A stretch of 64,000 nt of DNA. It comes from Pseudomonas sp. PB106. GTDB taxonomy: Bacteria > Pseudomonadota > Gammaproteobacteria > Pseudomonadales > Pseudomonadaceae. Positions 1 to 8,874 of the stretch are shown here, piece by piece. Position numbers and translations under genes: made by a program. Within the stretch, counting starts at the first letter, position 1, and every line of letters starts with the position of its first letter. The stretch lies in the NCBI RefSeq assembly GCF_009764645.1, contig NZ_RWIM01000099.1, forward strand, positions 82,666 through 146,665, given 5' to 3'. The notes under the pieces are model-generated. The model made no database searches. It saw nothing but the letters and a program-made list of their open reading frames with translations, and had not been told where the DNA came from.

Positions 1-660
1 GGCCAGGCGCAGCGCGTTGCTCGGGTAATCGAGCAGGTAGCGTTTGATCGTGTGGGGCTCGCGGTACATGCGATAGAACGCGCGCAGGTGCAGGCGGTTG
101 ATGGCGTCGGGGTAGTAGCGCTCGCTGGCGTCGGCTTCCTGGCGAATGAATCCGCCGCAGGTAAACGCCACACCGCTGAAACCGCCTTGCAGGGCTTGCA
201 GCACAAAGCGTTCCTGCAGCCCGGCGCCGAGGCCGACCAGCAGCACGTTGGTGCGACAACGGCGAATGTCGGCCTGCAGCGCCACAGCTTGTTCGGCGTC
301 GAAATAGCCGTTGTGCGTGCCGACCAGTTGCAGGCGCGGGTACTGCTTGCCGAGTTTTTCGACGAAGCGTTCGAGTTCCGCCTGACGAGCGCCGACGAGG
401 TAGACCCGCTTGCCGCGTTGCTCGCACTCGCGCAGCACCGGATCGGCAATGGAGGTGAAGTCGAAACTGACCCGTTCCACCGCACGACCGGTGATGCGCG
501 ACATGAAACCGGACATCAGCATGCCGTCGCAAAAGTACGCCAGCGACTGCGCGGGCTGGTGCATGAAGCTGCCGATGGAGGCGAAATTGATAAACGAAAA
601 GGCCCGGTTCGAATCCAGCAAGGCCGGCGAATAATGGTCCACCAGTTCCAGGCGGATCAT
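1..660 (-). CDS. WecG/TagA/CpsF-family glycosyltransferase (3' end cut by window edge)
   Basis: The leftward frame is open from ATG 660 to base 1, giving 220 residues without a stop; the C-terminus lies outside the window. The family transfers a sugar (N-acetylmannosaminuronate for WecG, ManNAc for TagA) from a UDP-sugar to an undecaprenyl-linked acceptor. Typical features are the SITGRAVERVSFDF-like N-terminal stretch (here MSRITGRAVERVSFDF), the VYLVGA segment near residue 92 and the VLLVGLGAGLQE loop near residue 140. Its ATG overlaps the TGA of ugd by four bases (ATGA), so it is translationally coupled as a late gene of the exopolysaccharide operon. Confidence 0.85.
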   Translation of the reverse strand, partial: MIRLELVDHYSPALLDSNRAFSFINFASIGSFMHQPAQSLAYFCDGMLMSGFMSRITGRAVERVSFDFTSIADPVLRECEQRGKRVYLVGARQAELERFVEKLGKQYPRLQLVGTHNGYFDAEQAVALQADIRRCRTNVLLVGLGAGLQERFVLQALQGGFSGVAFTCGGFIRQEADASERYYPDAINRLHLRAFYRMYREPHTIKRYLLDYPSNALRLA

Positions 661-2015
661 GATGCGAGGCCTTGCGCCTGGGCGTCGTGGGTCGGGCGAC
701 CGACGCTGATATAGGTGAAACCGCGGCTGCTCAGACGCTGCGGATCAAACAGGTTGCGCCCGTCGAAGATCAGCGGTTGTTTGAGCAAGCGCGCGAGCAG
801 TTCGAAATCCGGTGCGCGAAACGACGACCATTCGGTGACGATGACCAGCGCATCGGCGTTTTTCAGCGCGGCTTCTTTGGTCCCGGCCAACGTCAGGTCT
901 TCACGGGCGCCGTACAGTTGCTGGGTCTGTTCCATCGCCTTGGGGTCGAACGCCTGCACGCTGGCGCCGGCACGCCACAGCGCTTCCATCAACACGCGAC
1001 TGGGCGCCTCGCGCATGTCATCGGTGTTGGGTTTGAAACTCAGCCCCCACACGGCAAACGTCTTGCCTTCCAGCGCGCCGTTAAAGTGATCGGCGATCTT
1101 GTGAAACAGCGTGGTCTTCTGCTCGTTATTGCGCGACTCGACCGCTTTGAGCATGCGTGCATCGATGTCGACGCCCTGGGCCGCATGGATCAGCGCCCGA
1201 ACATCCTTGGGAAAACATGAGCCGCCATAGCCGACGCCGGGGTAGATGAACTGATAGCCGATGCGCGGATCCGAGCCAATGCCGTGGCGAACCATTTCGA
1301 TGTCAGCGCCGAGCTTTTCGGCGAGCCCGGCCATCTCGTTCATGAAGCTGATCTTGGTCGCGAGCATGCAGTTGGCCGCGTACTTGGTCAGTTCCGCGCT
1401 GCGCACATCCATGACGATGATTTTTTCGCGGTTGCGATTGAACGGCTCGTACAACTCGCGCATCACTGCTTCGGCGTGCGGGCTGTCGGTGCCGATGATG
1501 ATCCGGTCCGGACGCAGGCAGTCTTCGACCGCACAGCCTTCCTTGAGGAATTCCGGGTTGGAGACCACATCGAACGTCAGATCGCCCCGCCCGGACTCCA
1601 GCAGCACTTCATGGATGCAGTCGCGCACCCGATCCGCGGTGCCCACCGGCACCGTCGATTTGTCGACGATGATCTGCTCGCCGCGCAGGTGTTGGCCGAT
1701 GGTGCGGGCGACACTGAGGACGTGTTTGAGGTCAGCCGAGCCGTCCTCGTCCGGCGGTGTGCCGACGGCAATCAGCAGCACCTCGCCGTGAGCGACGGCG
1801 CTGGCCAGATCGCTGCCAAATTGCAGGCGCCCGCTCTGGTGATTGTCGCGCACCAGGCTTTTCAGTCCCGGCTCGTACAAGGGCAGGGTGCCGTCGTTCA
1901 GGGCCTGGACCTTGGCGCTGTCGACATCCACGCAGAGCACGTTGTGGCCGACCTCGGCCAGCGCGGCGCCCTGGACCAGTCCGACATAACCGATACCGAA
2001 TACACTCACATTCAT
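657..2015 (-). CDS. ugd: UDP-glucose 6-dehydrogenase
   Basis: 452 residues, normal for the family. It oxidises UDP-glucose to UDP-glucuronate with two NAD+. The N-terminal Rossmann motif GIGYVG lies at residues 8-13, and the catalytic-cysteine motif GGSCFPKD near residue 266. The C-terminal UDP-binding domain begins with FAVWGLSFKPNTDDMREAPS. The start is preceded by GAGG at good spacing. It sits 46 bp downstream of the WcaJ-type gene and overlaps the next glycosyltransferase, so its UDP-GlcA probably feeds this polysaccharide. GDP-mannose dehydrogenase is the close alternative; context and length fit Ugd better. Confidence 0.9.
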   Translation of the reverse strand: MNVSVFGIGYVGLVQGAALAEVGHNVLCVDVDSAKVQALNDGTLPLYEPGLKSLVRDNHQSGRLQFGSDLASAVAHGEVLLIAVGTPPDEDGSADLKHVLSVARTIGQHLRGEQIIVDKSTVPVGTADRVRDCIHEVLLESGRGDLTFDVVSNPEFLKEGCAVEDCLRPDRIIIGTDSPHAEAVMRELYEPFNRNREKIIVMDVRSAELTKYAANCMLATKISFMNEMAGLAEKLGADIEMVRHGIGSDPRIGYQFIYPGVGYGGSCFPKDVRALIHAAQGVDIDARMLKAVESRNNEQKTTLFHKIADHFNGALEGKTFAVWGLSFKPNTDDMREAPSRVLMEALWRAGASVQAFDPKAMEQTQQLYGAREDLTLAGTKEAALKNADALVIVTEWSSFRAPDFELLARLLKQPLIFDGRNLFDPQRLSSRGFTYISVGRPTHDAQAQGLAS

Positions 2016-2061
2016 GGGAAAACCTCATGCGCGGTGGGGCGGGCCAGCGAGGTGGCCGCTG

Positions 2062-3450
2062 TCAGTAGATGTTTTTCGAGAACAGGGTGAAGGGCGTCTT
2101 CAGCAGGATCTTGATGTCCAGCCACAGTGACCATTGGTTGATGTAGTTGAGGTCTTGGGCGACCCGCCGCTGCATCTTGTCGAGGGTCTCGGTTTCACCC
2201 CGGTGGCCAGTGATCTGCGCCAGACCGGTGATGCCGGGTTTGAGGCGGTGACGCGCCATGTAGGCGTGCACCTTGCCGGTGTAGTAGATGTTGTGGGTGA
2301 CGGCGTGGGGCCGTGGCCCGACCAGCGCCATGTGGCCGAACAGCACGTTGAACAGTTGCGGCAGTTCATCGATGGAACTGCGCCGCAGAAAGCGCCCGAG
2401 CGGCGTCACGCGGTCATCGTCGCGAGTGGCCTGGCGCACTTGCTGATCGTCGTGCTGGCGCATCGAGCGGAATTTCCACACCCGGATCACTTCGCCGTCG
2501 CAGCCGTGGCGGTTCTGCTTGAACAGCACCGGGCCCGGCGAGGTCAGCTTGATCGCGATGGCGACGCCCAGCAGCAACGGGCTGAGCAGGATGATCGCCA
2601 CGGCAGCCACGCTGCGTTCGAACAAGTCCTTGCAGAACAGGCTGCCGGGGTGCGAGGTGAGCAGGCTTTCGTTGAGGTAGATCGCCGGCATCCGCTCGAT
2701 CTCCGAGATCGAGTGATTGAGCAGCACCATGCTGCCCAGATCCGGAATCCACACCACGTCGACGTTCATGTCGAGCAGGTTGATGTACAGCGCTTCGATC
2801 GTCGCCGCCTCGGCCATCGGCAAGACGATGTAGACCCGGCGTGCCTGCAGGCGAGTGAGGATCTCGCGGATGTCTTCGACTTGGCCGAGCAACGGCAAAA
2901 TACTCGGCGCCGGTCCGCTGTCTGCCGTGCCGACGAAGCCGAGCAACATCGGCCGTTCCGGATCGAAGAGTTTCCTCGCCAGTTCATGGGAGGTCGGGCA
3001 GGTGCCGATGATCACGGCACGGCGCTCGTGACAGATCTTGCGCGTGTACAACCGCACGAAAAGATGCAACGGTAGAAAACTTGCGGCCTGAACCAGAAAC
3101 CCCGCGACTGCCCAGACGATGATCACCTGGCGGGAGAACAGTGCGCTGGTTTGCGTCACGAAGGCGATGCTCATCAGCAAGCCCAGCAGGATCAGCCAGC
3201 CAGCGAGCAAACGACTTAGGCCGATCAGTAAACCGTGGCGCTTGTGATAGACCTGCACCAGGCTGTAGACCGGCAGCGAGCCGAGCACCGTCAGGCTCAT
3301 CAGCACCCGGTATTCACTGGGCAAGTCACCGACGCGCCAGTGCACCAGCACAATCAGCAACAGGTTGACCAAAGTCATCGCGCACAACCATTGCCCCCAG
3401 AACGTGAGGCCACGGCGTTGTGCCATTTGCGCGGAATATTGCGACGTCAT
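2062..3450 (-). CDS. Undecaprenyl-phosphate sugar phosphotransferase, WcaJ type
   Basis: 462 residues. It would start the repeat unit by moving a hexose-1-phosphate from a UDP-sugar to undecaprenyl phosphate at the inner membrane. About four hydrophobic segments occupy residues 15-130. A nucleotide-binding-like middle region follows, then a further membrane segment (near 280) leads into the sugar-transferase domain with LTSPGPVLFKQNRHG, VWKFRSM and RSSIDELPQLFNVL. The C-terminus carries GPRPHA and RLKPGITGLAQI, both diagnostic for the polyprenyl glycosylphosphotransferase family. A GGAG precedes the ATG. The sugar (glucose or galactose) cannot be read from the sequence. Confidence 0.9.
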   Translation of the reverse strand: MTSQYSAQMAQRRGLTFWGQWLCAMTLVNLLLIVLVHWRVGDLPSEYRVLMSLTVLGSLPVYSLVQVYHKRHGLLIGLSRLLAGWLILLGLLMSIAFVTQTSALFSRQVIIVWAVAGFLVQAASFLPLHLFVRLYTRKICHERRAVIIGTCPTSHELARKLFDPERPMLLGFVGTADSGPAPSILPLLGQVEDIREILTRLQARRVYIVLPMAEAATIEALYINLLDMNVDVVWIPDLGSMVLLNHSISEIERMPAIYLNESLLTSHPGSLFCKDLFERSVAAVAIILLSPLLLGVAIAIKLTSPGPVLFKQNRHGCDGEVIRVWKFRSMRQHDDQQVRQATRDDDRVTPLGRFLRRSSIDELPQLFNVLFGHMALVGPRPHAVTHNIYYTGKVHAYMARHRLKPGITGLAQITGHRGETETLDKMQRRVAQDLNYINQWSLWLDIKILLKTPFTLFSKNIY

Positions 3451-3514
3451 CGGCTCGATCTCCGATTCGACAGAAGGGGGAATGCGGCGTTGGCGGGCGG
3501 CACGGCCCGCGAGA

Positions 3515-5833
3515 TCAGCGCGCTGCGAAGTCGTATTCGTAGAAGGATCGGGAGTGGCCGTGGCCGTACTTGCGCGCCTTGCGCAGATCGACCTGATTGA
3601 GCACCACGCCGAACAGCGGCGCCTGGCTCTGCTGGAGCACGGCGATGCTTTTGCGCACCTGGCCGACCGGGGTGCTTTGCGCCTTGACCACGTAGATCAC
3701 CGCGTCCGAGTGCTTGGCCAGCAGCAGTGCGTCGCTGACGATTTCCGCCGGTGGCGAATCGATGATGATGTGGCGATAGCGGGTCTTCAGCACTTCGAGC
3801 ATGCGGCCCAGTCGTGGCGAACTGAGCAAGTCCTGCGCCGGCGGTTGAGCAACGGCGTAGCGTCCGCCGCTCGGCGATCTCAGGCGTGGGGTGTCAAACG
3901 GATCGAGTGCCGAAGGCGTCAGGCAACCCGCCGGGAGCATGTCGAGATTGCCGACGGTGCGGATGCAGTCTTCGAGGCGCGCGGTGCCGGCCATCAGGTT
4001 GGCCAGCCCGGGATTTTCCGCCGGGAAATCGAAGTTCAGCGACAGCGTCGGCTGGCGCATGTCGGCGTCAATCAACAACACGCGTTCAAGCGACGCAAGG
4101 GAGCAGGCGAGGTTGTTGGCGATGGTGCTTTTGCCTTCGCCTGATACCGAGGACGTCACCAGCACCACTTGCGACGGCGCCTCGCTGCTTTGCAGCATCA
4201 ACCAGGTGCGCAGGTTGCGAATCGTCTCGCAAAACCTCGGATGATCGTTGTCCTCGAACAGCCGGGCCAACTGGCGACGGCTTTTTTTCACCACCAGCGG
4301 CACTACGCTGAGCAGCGGCACGTTGAGCAGGCTCTCGACGGTGTCATCGGTTTTGAAGGTGTTGCTCAGGGTATCGAAGAGGAAGGCGAGGGCGATGCCT
4401 ACCACGGCGGCGACCAGTGCAACGATCGCGACGATCAGGGTTTTGCGCGGTTTGCTCGCTTCCAGCGGCATGATCGCCGGATCGACGATGCGCGCTTTGG
4501 CTGAGTCCATGTCAGAGGTAGCGGCGGTTTCTTTCAGGCGGGTGACGAAGGTTTCGTACAGCGCGCGGTTGCTGTCGACTTCGCGCTGGAACTCGCGCAG
4601 TTGGAATTCCTTGCGCGAAATGTCCTGAATCTGCGCCTTGTTGCTGTTGAACGATTTGCGCAGGGCGTCCTCGCTGGCCACCGACAATTGATATTGGCGC
4701 TCGATGCCGGCCACCACTTGCTGCACTTGCAGACGCAGGCTGTTGGCGGCGGTGCGCTGTTCGGAGCGGGCGGAAATCAGCGCCGGGTGTTTCGGCCCAT
4801 AACGGCCCGACAACTCTTCGACCTTGGCCTGCGCTTTGGCCAGATCGGCCTGGAACTGCTGAATCAAAGGATTGCTCAGCACCGCCGGGACGCTGGACAG
4901 GCGACTGATATCGCCATTGCTCAGGGACTGCGCCTGACGGAACTGGCTCTCGGCCTCGGCGCGGTCGCGCCGCGCATCGATCATGCGGTTGCCGGTCATT
5001 TGCAGTTCGTTGGCGCTGATGGTGGCGACGCCGTCGACGTCCACCAGGCCTTGCTCTTCGCGGTACGCCTGCAGTTTGTTCTCGGCGACGCGCAGGTTGT
5101 CGCGCAGCTCGACCAAGCGGGTGTTCATCCAACTGGTGTTGTTCTGCGAGGACTTCAGGCTGGTGTCCTGCTGGCTATCGATAAAGCCTTGGGCGAGGGC
5201 ATTGGCGGCAGCGGCGGCGAGGGCCGGCTCGGGCAGTTCGACGTCGATTTCCAGCAGTTGGCTCTTGCCGACGAATTTGACGCTGGTGTGCAGCATGAGG
5301 TTTTGCGTGACGTCATTGAACACGTCCTCCTCGGTCGGCGCTGGCTTGGGCGGCGGCAACAGATCCAGCCACGGCAGCCACTGACCGGCGTTGAGGTCCG
5401 CCAGCCACTGGCGCGGCGCGAACCAGCGTTTCGGTTGTTGGCGCGGGTCGGTCAACGGATGGGTGGTCAGGCCAAGTTTGCGCACGGCGCGTTCAGCCAG
5501 ATCCCGCGATTGCAGGAGTGCCTGCTGGGTTTGCAAGTAATCCGTGGTGGTGCCGCCGTCCCTGGAATCGGCGGCCTGCTGAAAGCTGAGCACCGGCGGC
5601 GTCTTGTCCTTGATCAACAAGGTCGCGCTGCCGACGTATTGCGGCGTGACGAAGGACAGAATCACCACGGCGAGTGCACAACTGATCAGCACCAGCCACG
5701 CAATGTTCCACTTGGCGGACCAGACGACGCGCCACAATTGCAGGAGATCAAGGGTGTCCGACTCGTCACCGGACGCTTGCGCCTGGTGTGTCTGGAGTGG
5801 ACGTTCGAGGTAGGTGCTAGGGCTGTTGTCCAT
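3515..5833 (-). CDS. Polysaccharide co-polymerase / tyrosine autokinase, Wzc type
   Basis: 772 residues. It would control chain length and export at the inner membrane through cycles of tyrosine autophosphorylation. Order: Wzz domain with a first membrane helix near residues 40-62, a long periplasmic coiled-coil region (about 200-430), a second helix near 455-480, then a cytoplasmic BY-kinase. The kinase shows Walker A (SGEGKSTIANNL, about 560) and Walker A' (VLLIDADMRQP). The C-terminal tail holds the tyrosine cluster (SRSFYEYDFAAR). A proline-rich insertion lies between A' and the last kinase block. It starts 2 bp after the upstream exporter gene ends. Confidence 0.93.
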   Translation of the reverse strand: MDNSPSTYLERPLQTHQAQASGDESDTLDLLQLWRVVWSAKWNIAWLVLISCALAVVILSFVTPQYVGSATLLIKDKTPPVLSFQQAADSRDGGTTTDYLQTQQALLQSRDLAERAVRKLGLTTHPLTDPRQQPKRWFAPRQWLADLNAGQWLPWLDLLPPPKPAPTEEDVFNDVTQNLMLHTSVKFVGKSQLLEIDVELPEPALAAAAANALAQGFIDSQQDTSLKSSQNNTSWMNTRLVELRDNLRVAENKLQAYREEQGLVDVDGVATISANELQMTGNRMIDARRDRAEAESQFRQAQSLSNGDISRLSSVPAVLSNPLIQQFQADLAKAQAKVEELSGRYGPKHPALISARSEQRTAANSLRLQVQQVVAGIERQYQLSVASEDALRKSFNSNKAQIQDISRKEFQLREFQREVDSNRALYETFVTRLKETAATSDMDSAKARIVDPAIMPLEASKPRKTLIVAIVALVAAVVGIALAFLFDTLSNTFKTDDTVESLLNVPLLSVVPLVVKKSRRQLARLFEDNDHPRFCETIRNLRTWLMLQSSEAPSQVVLVTSSVSGEGKSTIANNLACSLASLERVLLIDADMRQPTLSLNFDFPAENPGLANLMAGTARLEDCIRTVGNLDMLPAGCLTPSALDPFDTPRLRSPSGGRYAVAQPPAQDLLSSPRLGRMLEVLKTRYRHIIIDSPPAEIVSDALLLAKHSDAVIYVVKAQSTPVGQVRKSIAVLQQSQAPLFGVVLNQVDLRKARKYGHGHSRSFYEYDFAAR

Positions 5834-5835
5834 GA

Positions 5836-6369
5836 TCAGAAAAAGCCTTGTGCAATGGAAATGGTGTCGCCGGGGGCGATGACGGTGGTGCGTGAAATGT
5901 TCTCGGTGACCGGCGGCCCGCCGCTGCCACGCAGGATCGTTACGCGTTTCATCGAGGCGCGTTCGGTGAGGCCGCCGCCCAGCGCAATGGCTTTTTCCAA
6001 GGTCAGGCCCGGTTGGAAGGGATAGCTGCCGGGTTTCTGCACCTCGCCATTGATGTAGAAGGGGCGGTATTCGATCTGGGCGAGGCTGACCTTCGGATCG
6101 ATCAGATAGCCTTGCTTGAGGCCGTCGACGATTTTCTGTTCGACCTGATTGGGCGTCAGGCCCATGGCAACGATTTCGCCTAAAAACGGGTAAGAGAAGG
6201 TCCCGGAATCATTCAGGCGGATCTTCTTGAAACTCAACTCGGGCTCGCCGAACACGGTAATGCGCAAGACATCACCGGCGGCCAAACGGTAATTGGTGCC
6301 GGGGTCTGCGGCCTCGACAGTCGGTGTGATCCATAGCAATAACAGCAGCAACATCAGGCGCGCGTTCAT
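5836..6369 (-). CDS. Small Wza-type polysaccharide export protein
   Basis: 177 residues with a cleavable signal peptide (hydrophobic LLLLLLWITP, cleavage near VEA-A). The Poly_export domain follows (YRLAAGDVLRITVFGEPELS), then one SLBB-like domain (FYINGEVQKPGSYPFQPGLTLEKAI). E. coli Wza is about twice as long, carries a lipobox cysteine, and ends in an amphipathic helix that forms the outer-membrane pore. This protein has no cysteine at the cleavage site and no such helix, so it is probably periplasmic and needs a separate outer-membrane channel; the neighbouring EpsL-type barrel is the obvious candidate. GAGGG precedes the ATG. Confidence 0.88.
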   Translation of the reverse strand: MNARLMLLLLLLWITPTVEAADPGTNYRLAAGDVLRITVFGEPELSFKKIRLNDSGTFSYPFLGEIVAMGLTPNQVEQKIVDGLKQGYLIDPKVSLAQIEYRPFYINGEVQKPGSYPFQPGLTLEKAIALGGGLTERASMKRVTILRGSGGPPVTENISRTTVIAPGDTISIAQGFF

Positions 6370-6381
6370 GGCCCAACCCTC

Positions 6382-7542
6382 TTACAGACTGACGTCGAAA
6401 GTGATCTGGAACACATTGCGGGTGAAGCTTTCGTTTGCCGCATCGGAGTCGTTATCGCGGTGGCGATAGGCGGCTTCGATATCCAGCCAGCGGCGCATTT
6501 TGTAGATCACGCCGAGCTTGTAATCCTGCAGATCGTCGCTGCGGTTCTGGCCTTCGTAGACGTAATGGCCCATGCCGGCCTCGGCGACGGTGGTGATGCG
6601 CTCGGTCCAGCCATGGCGCCAGCCGATCTGGGTGAAGGTGGCTTTCACTGCGTCCGAGCCGTCATCGCCCTCGGCCATGGCTTGGCGGGCGAGAAACGAG
6701 AAGGTCGAGTAGGTGCGCGGTTTCCACGCCAGATCCACTTGCCAGGTCGGATTGCTCAGGTCATCCGAACCGCTTTCATCGAAGTTCTTGCGCTCGTAAC
6801 CGACGCGCACCTTGCCGGTGGTTCTCGCCGTCAGGTCCCATTCGGCACCGGCGAGCACGGCATCGGAGCGGCTGCTGCGCGTGCTGTTGGATTGCAGATA
6901 GTCGAAGCGGGTGTGGTCGTATTCGAGCAAGCCACGGGTCTTGCTGCCGAGGCGGTGATACCAAGTGGTGCTCAGGTTGCTGGTGTTGCGTTCCTTGTCG
7001 TCATTGATGCCGTCGCCGTTGTCGTAGCGCAGTTGCGCGTAGTTGGCGCCAAAGTCGATCTGGTTGGCGGCGCTGCGGGCGCCGAAGGTGTAGACGCCAC
7101 CGACACGCGTGCTCTCGATCTTGTCGTTGATGCCATCGACGGCGGTCGAGGTGGTGCGTTCGTATTTGCGGGCTTCGGCTTCAAGTTTCAGGCGATGGCG
7201 ATCGGTGAACTCCATGATGCTGTCGGCCCGCAGACGCTGGGCGGTGTTGGAGGCATCGCTGGCCTGGTGATAGATGTAGCGGGTCGGCTCCCAGATCACC
7301 CGGGTGGCGCTGTTGCGATCCTCGGCCTTGAGCTCGAAAGCGGGGGCAAGGCGGGTGACCATGGTCGACTCGACGTCGTGTTCCACTTCGCGAAAATTGT
7401 CGTCGTAGCTTTCCGACAACGCGAAGGTCGGCGTGAAGTCGAAGCCATACACGTTGATGGCTTGCGGGTCCGTGCTCCACGCCGCTTCGGGAAACAAACA
7501 GGCCACGAACAGCGCGGCGGGACAGCGAGACTTCAGGGCCAT
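6382..7542 (-). CDS. Outer-membrane beta-barrel protein, EpsL-like
   Basis: 386 residues with a signal peptide. The mature part is rich in alternating amphipathic strands ending in aromatic residues and closes with FQITFDVSL, a typical barrel C-terminus ending in a hydrophobic residue. It sits 12 bp upstream of the small Wza-type gene in the same operon and has CAGGAG before its ATG. EpsL-type barrels are regularly found in exopolysaccharide operons that use short Wza-like proteins. The role as export channel is inference; a structural or surface-retention role is possible. Confidence 0.75.
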   Translation of the reverse strand: MALKSRCPAALFVACLFPEAAWSTDPQAINVYGFDFTPTFALSESYDDNFREVEHDVESTMVTRLAPAFELKAEDRNSATRVIWEPTRYIYHQASDASNTAQRLRADSIMEFTDRHRLKLEAEARKYERTTSTAVDGINDKIESTRVGGVYTFGARSAANQIDFGANYAQLRYDNGDGINDDKERNTSNLSTTWYHRLGSKTRGLLEYDHTRFDYLQSNSTRSSRSDAVLAGAEWDLTARTTGKVRVGYERKNFDESGSDDLSNPTWQVDLAWKPRTYSTFSFLARQAMAEGDDGSDAVKATFTQIGWRHGWTERITTVAEAGMGHYVYEGQNRSDDLQDYKLGVIYKMRRWLDIEAAYRHRDNDSDAANESFTRNVFQITFDVSL

Positions 7543-7595
7543 TGGCGGCTGCTCCTGAACGGGGATGTCGATGTCAGGCTTGGCGGGGTTGGAGG

Positions 7596-8114
7596 CTATT
7601 GCCGCTGACGTTCGAGGTGTCTCAGCGGTACGCAGACATGCTGCTGCCGGTTGAGAAACTGCAGCAGGAGCATCACGCGCTCGTCGCCCTGCATGGACAT
7701 GAACACGCCTTCCAGCGGCGACAGCGGGCCCTGGACGATTTGCAGCGGCTCACCGGGTTCAAGGGCCTGATCGGCAGGAAAGCCAATCGACTCCAGGCTG
7801 CGGTCACGCAAATGCGCGATCACCTGTTCCTCGACCATGGCGGGGACGTGATTGAACTCGACAATGCGGCTCACCCCCCGTGTAGAACGGATCGGCGCCC
7901 AATTGTCATCGCGGCTCAACTGAATAAAAACATAACCGGGAAACAGCGATTCAAGCACCCGGTGACGTTTGCCACGGACACTTCGTTCGCTCATCAGCTG
8001 CGGACGAAAGGTCATGTAGTTTTGTTGCTGTAAGTTGAGTTGTGCCCGTTCATCCTGGCGGGGCTTGCACTGCAATAAGTACCAGTTAGAACCGTTGCGG
8101 CAAACTGTTAGCAT
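7596..8114 (-). CDS. RfaH-type operon-specific transcription antiterminator (NusG paralog)
   Basis: 172 residues from ATG 8114. This start has GGAG nine bases upstream, while an ATG 15 bases further out (8129) has no ribosome-binding site. The N-terminal NGN domain begins NWYLLQCKPRQDERAQLNLQQQ and contains LFPGYVFIQL, the usual RfaH/NusG core. A KOW-like tail follows (GEPLQIVQGPLSPLEGVF). RfaH-type factors bind paused RNA polymerase at an ops element and suppress early termination over long polysaccharide operons. It is the first gene of the cluster it presumably controls, and an ops-like motif lies in its leader. Confidence 0.85.
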   Translation of the reverse strand: MLTVCRNGSNWYLLQCKPRQDERAQLNLQQQNYMTFRPQLMSERSVRGKRHRVLESLFPGYVFIQLSRDDNWAPIRSTRGVSRIVEFNHVPAMVEEQVIAHLRDRSLESIGFPADQALEPGEPLQIVQGPLSPLEGVFMSMQGDERVMLLLQFLNRQQHVCVPLRHLERQRQ

Positions 8115-8874
8115 GCTGGAGTACTCCATACATAGCGATCGTTTCAGCAGGACAGCCGATAACTTTTGACGTGCTGTCGTGCTGGCTAGTAGGTAGTAGG
8201 CTGATCAAGGCAAATTGGCCAAGCCAGATGCATCAATGTCTTTATTGGCAGGGGAAGTGTTTCAAATATGAATCACTTGAGGCGCATTATTGTTATATGT
8301 TGCAGTATTTCGGGTATTAACCCACAGCGGTTTTTGTTTAAGCAAAGCTACCGCACGGTCCGCGTTCGCGACCTTGAAGATTTTTGGTTACATAAGTTGC
8401 CCAATGTTGGGGGACATGAACAGGTGTGTCTGCACTGTCTCCCGTGAGCAGGAAGTAGTTATCGGCCAGTCTTCGCGAGCTGTCAATTAATAACAGTCAA
8501 AAAGATTGCCTTTTATCCATTTTTTAATCGCTATGCACTTAACGTATTGTATTTACTTAATAAAAAAATATGTTTTTAACATTTAAACTTTTTCAGTATT
8601 CGGTGGTCGGTGCGAGTTAGTTGCTACAAATGATATCAAATTAGTTGCATTGTCAGTGGTGGGTGTCACTTGCTGTAGTGCGCGCAACGCGTTGTTATGC
8701 TTGCGCTATTGGCCGATTGCGCAACTAGAGAAGCACTGATAGTTGTCTTGTCACAGAAGTAGGTCCAAGCTTCATGCGCCAACGCCGTTGCCGAGATTAA
8801 TCACCGCGTGCGTATCCGGTTGCTGGCAATGCAGCTTCTATTCACCGATATGGTGTCGAACGGGAGTTTCTGTG
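8115..8874. other. Long AT-rich divergent intergenic leader
   Basis: About 760 bases separate the leftward exopolysaccharide operon from the rightward epimerase gene. Base composition is far more AT-rich than the neighbours, most strongly at 8500-8600 (runs of A and T, many TATT/TAAT steps), which suits promoters and binding by a silencer such as MvaT. The only open frames are short, and none has convincing codon use. An ops-like motif lies on the minus strand at 8344-8355. I cannot place exact promoters. Confidence 0.6.
8344..8355 (-). promoter_or_regulatory. Candidate ops (RfaH recruitment) element
   Basis: On the minus strand the 12-mer reads TGCGGTAGCTTT. Compared with the ops consensus GGCGGTAGNNTG it keeps the core GCGGTAG and matches 8 of 10 defined positions. 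It lies about 230 bases upstream of the RfaH-type start, on the same strand, where a JUMPstart leader would be expected. The match is short, so this is a candidate only. Confidence 0.4.

Noticed and set aside
4601..6025. Long rightward open frame across the Wzc and Wza genes
   Set aside because: It lies antisense to clear homologs, has no family pattern and only reflects high-GC third-position bias.
8290..8490. A small rightward frame of 66 codons in the AT-rich leader
   Set aside because: No ribosome-binding site and unlikely composition; it probably reflects non-coding sequence.
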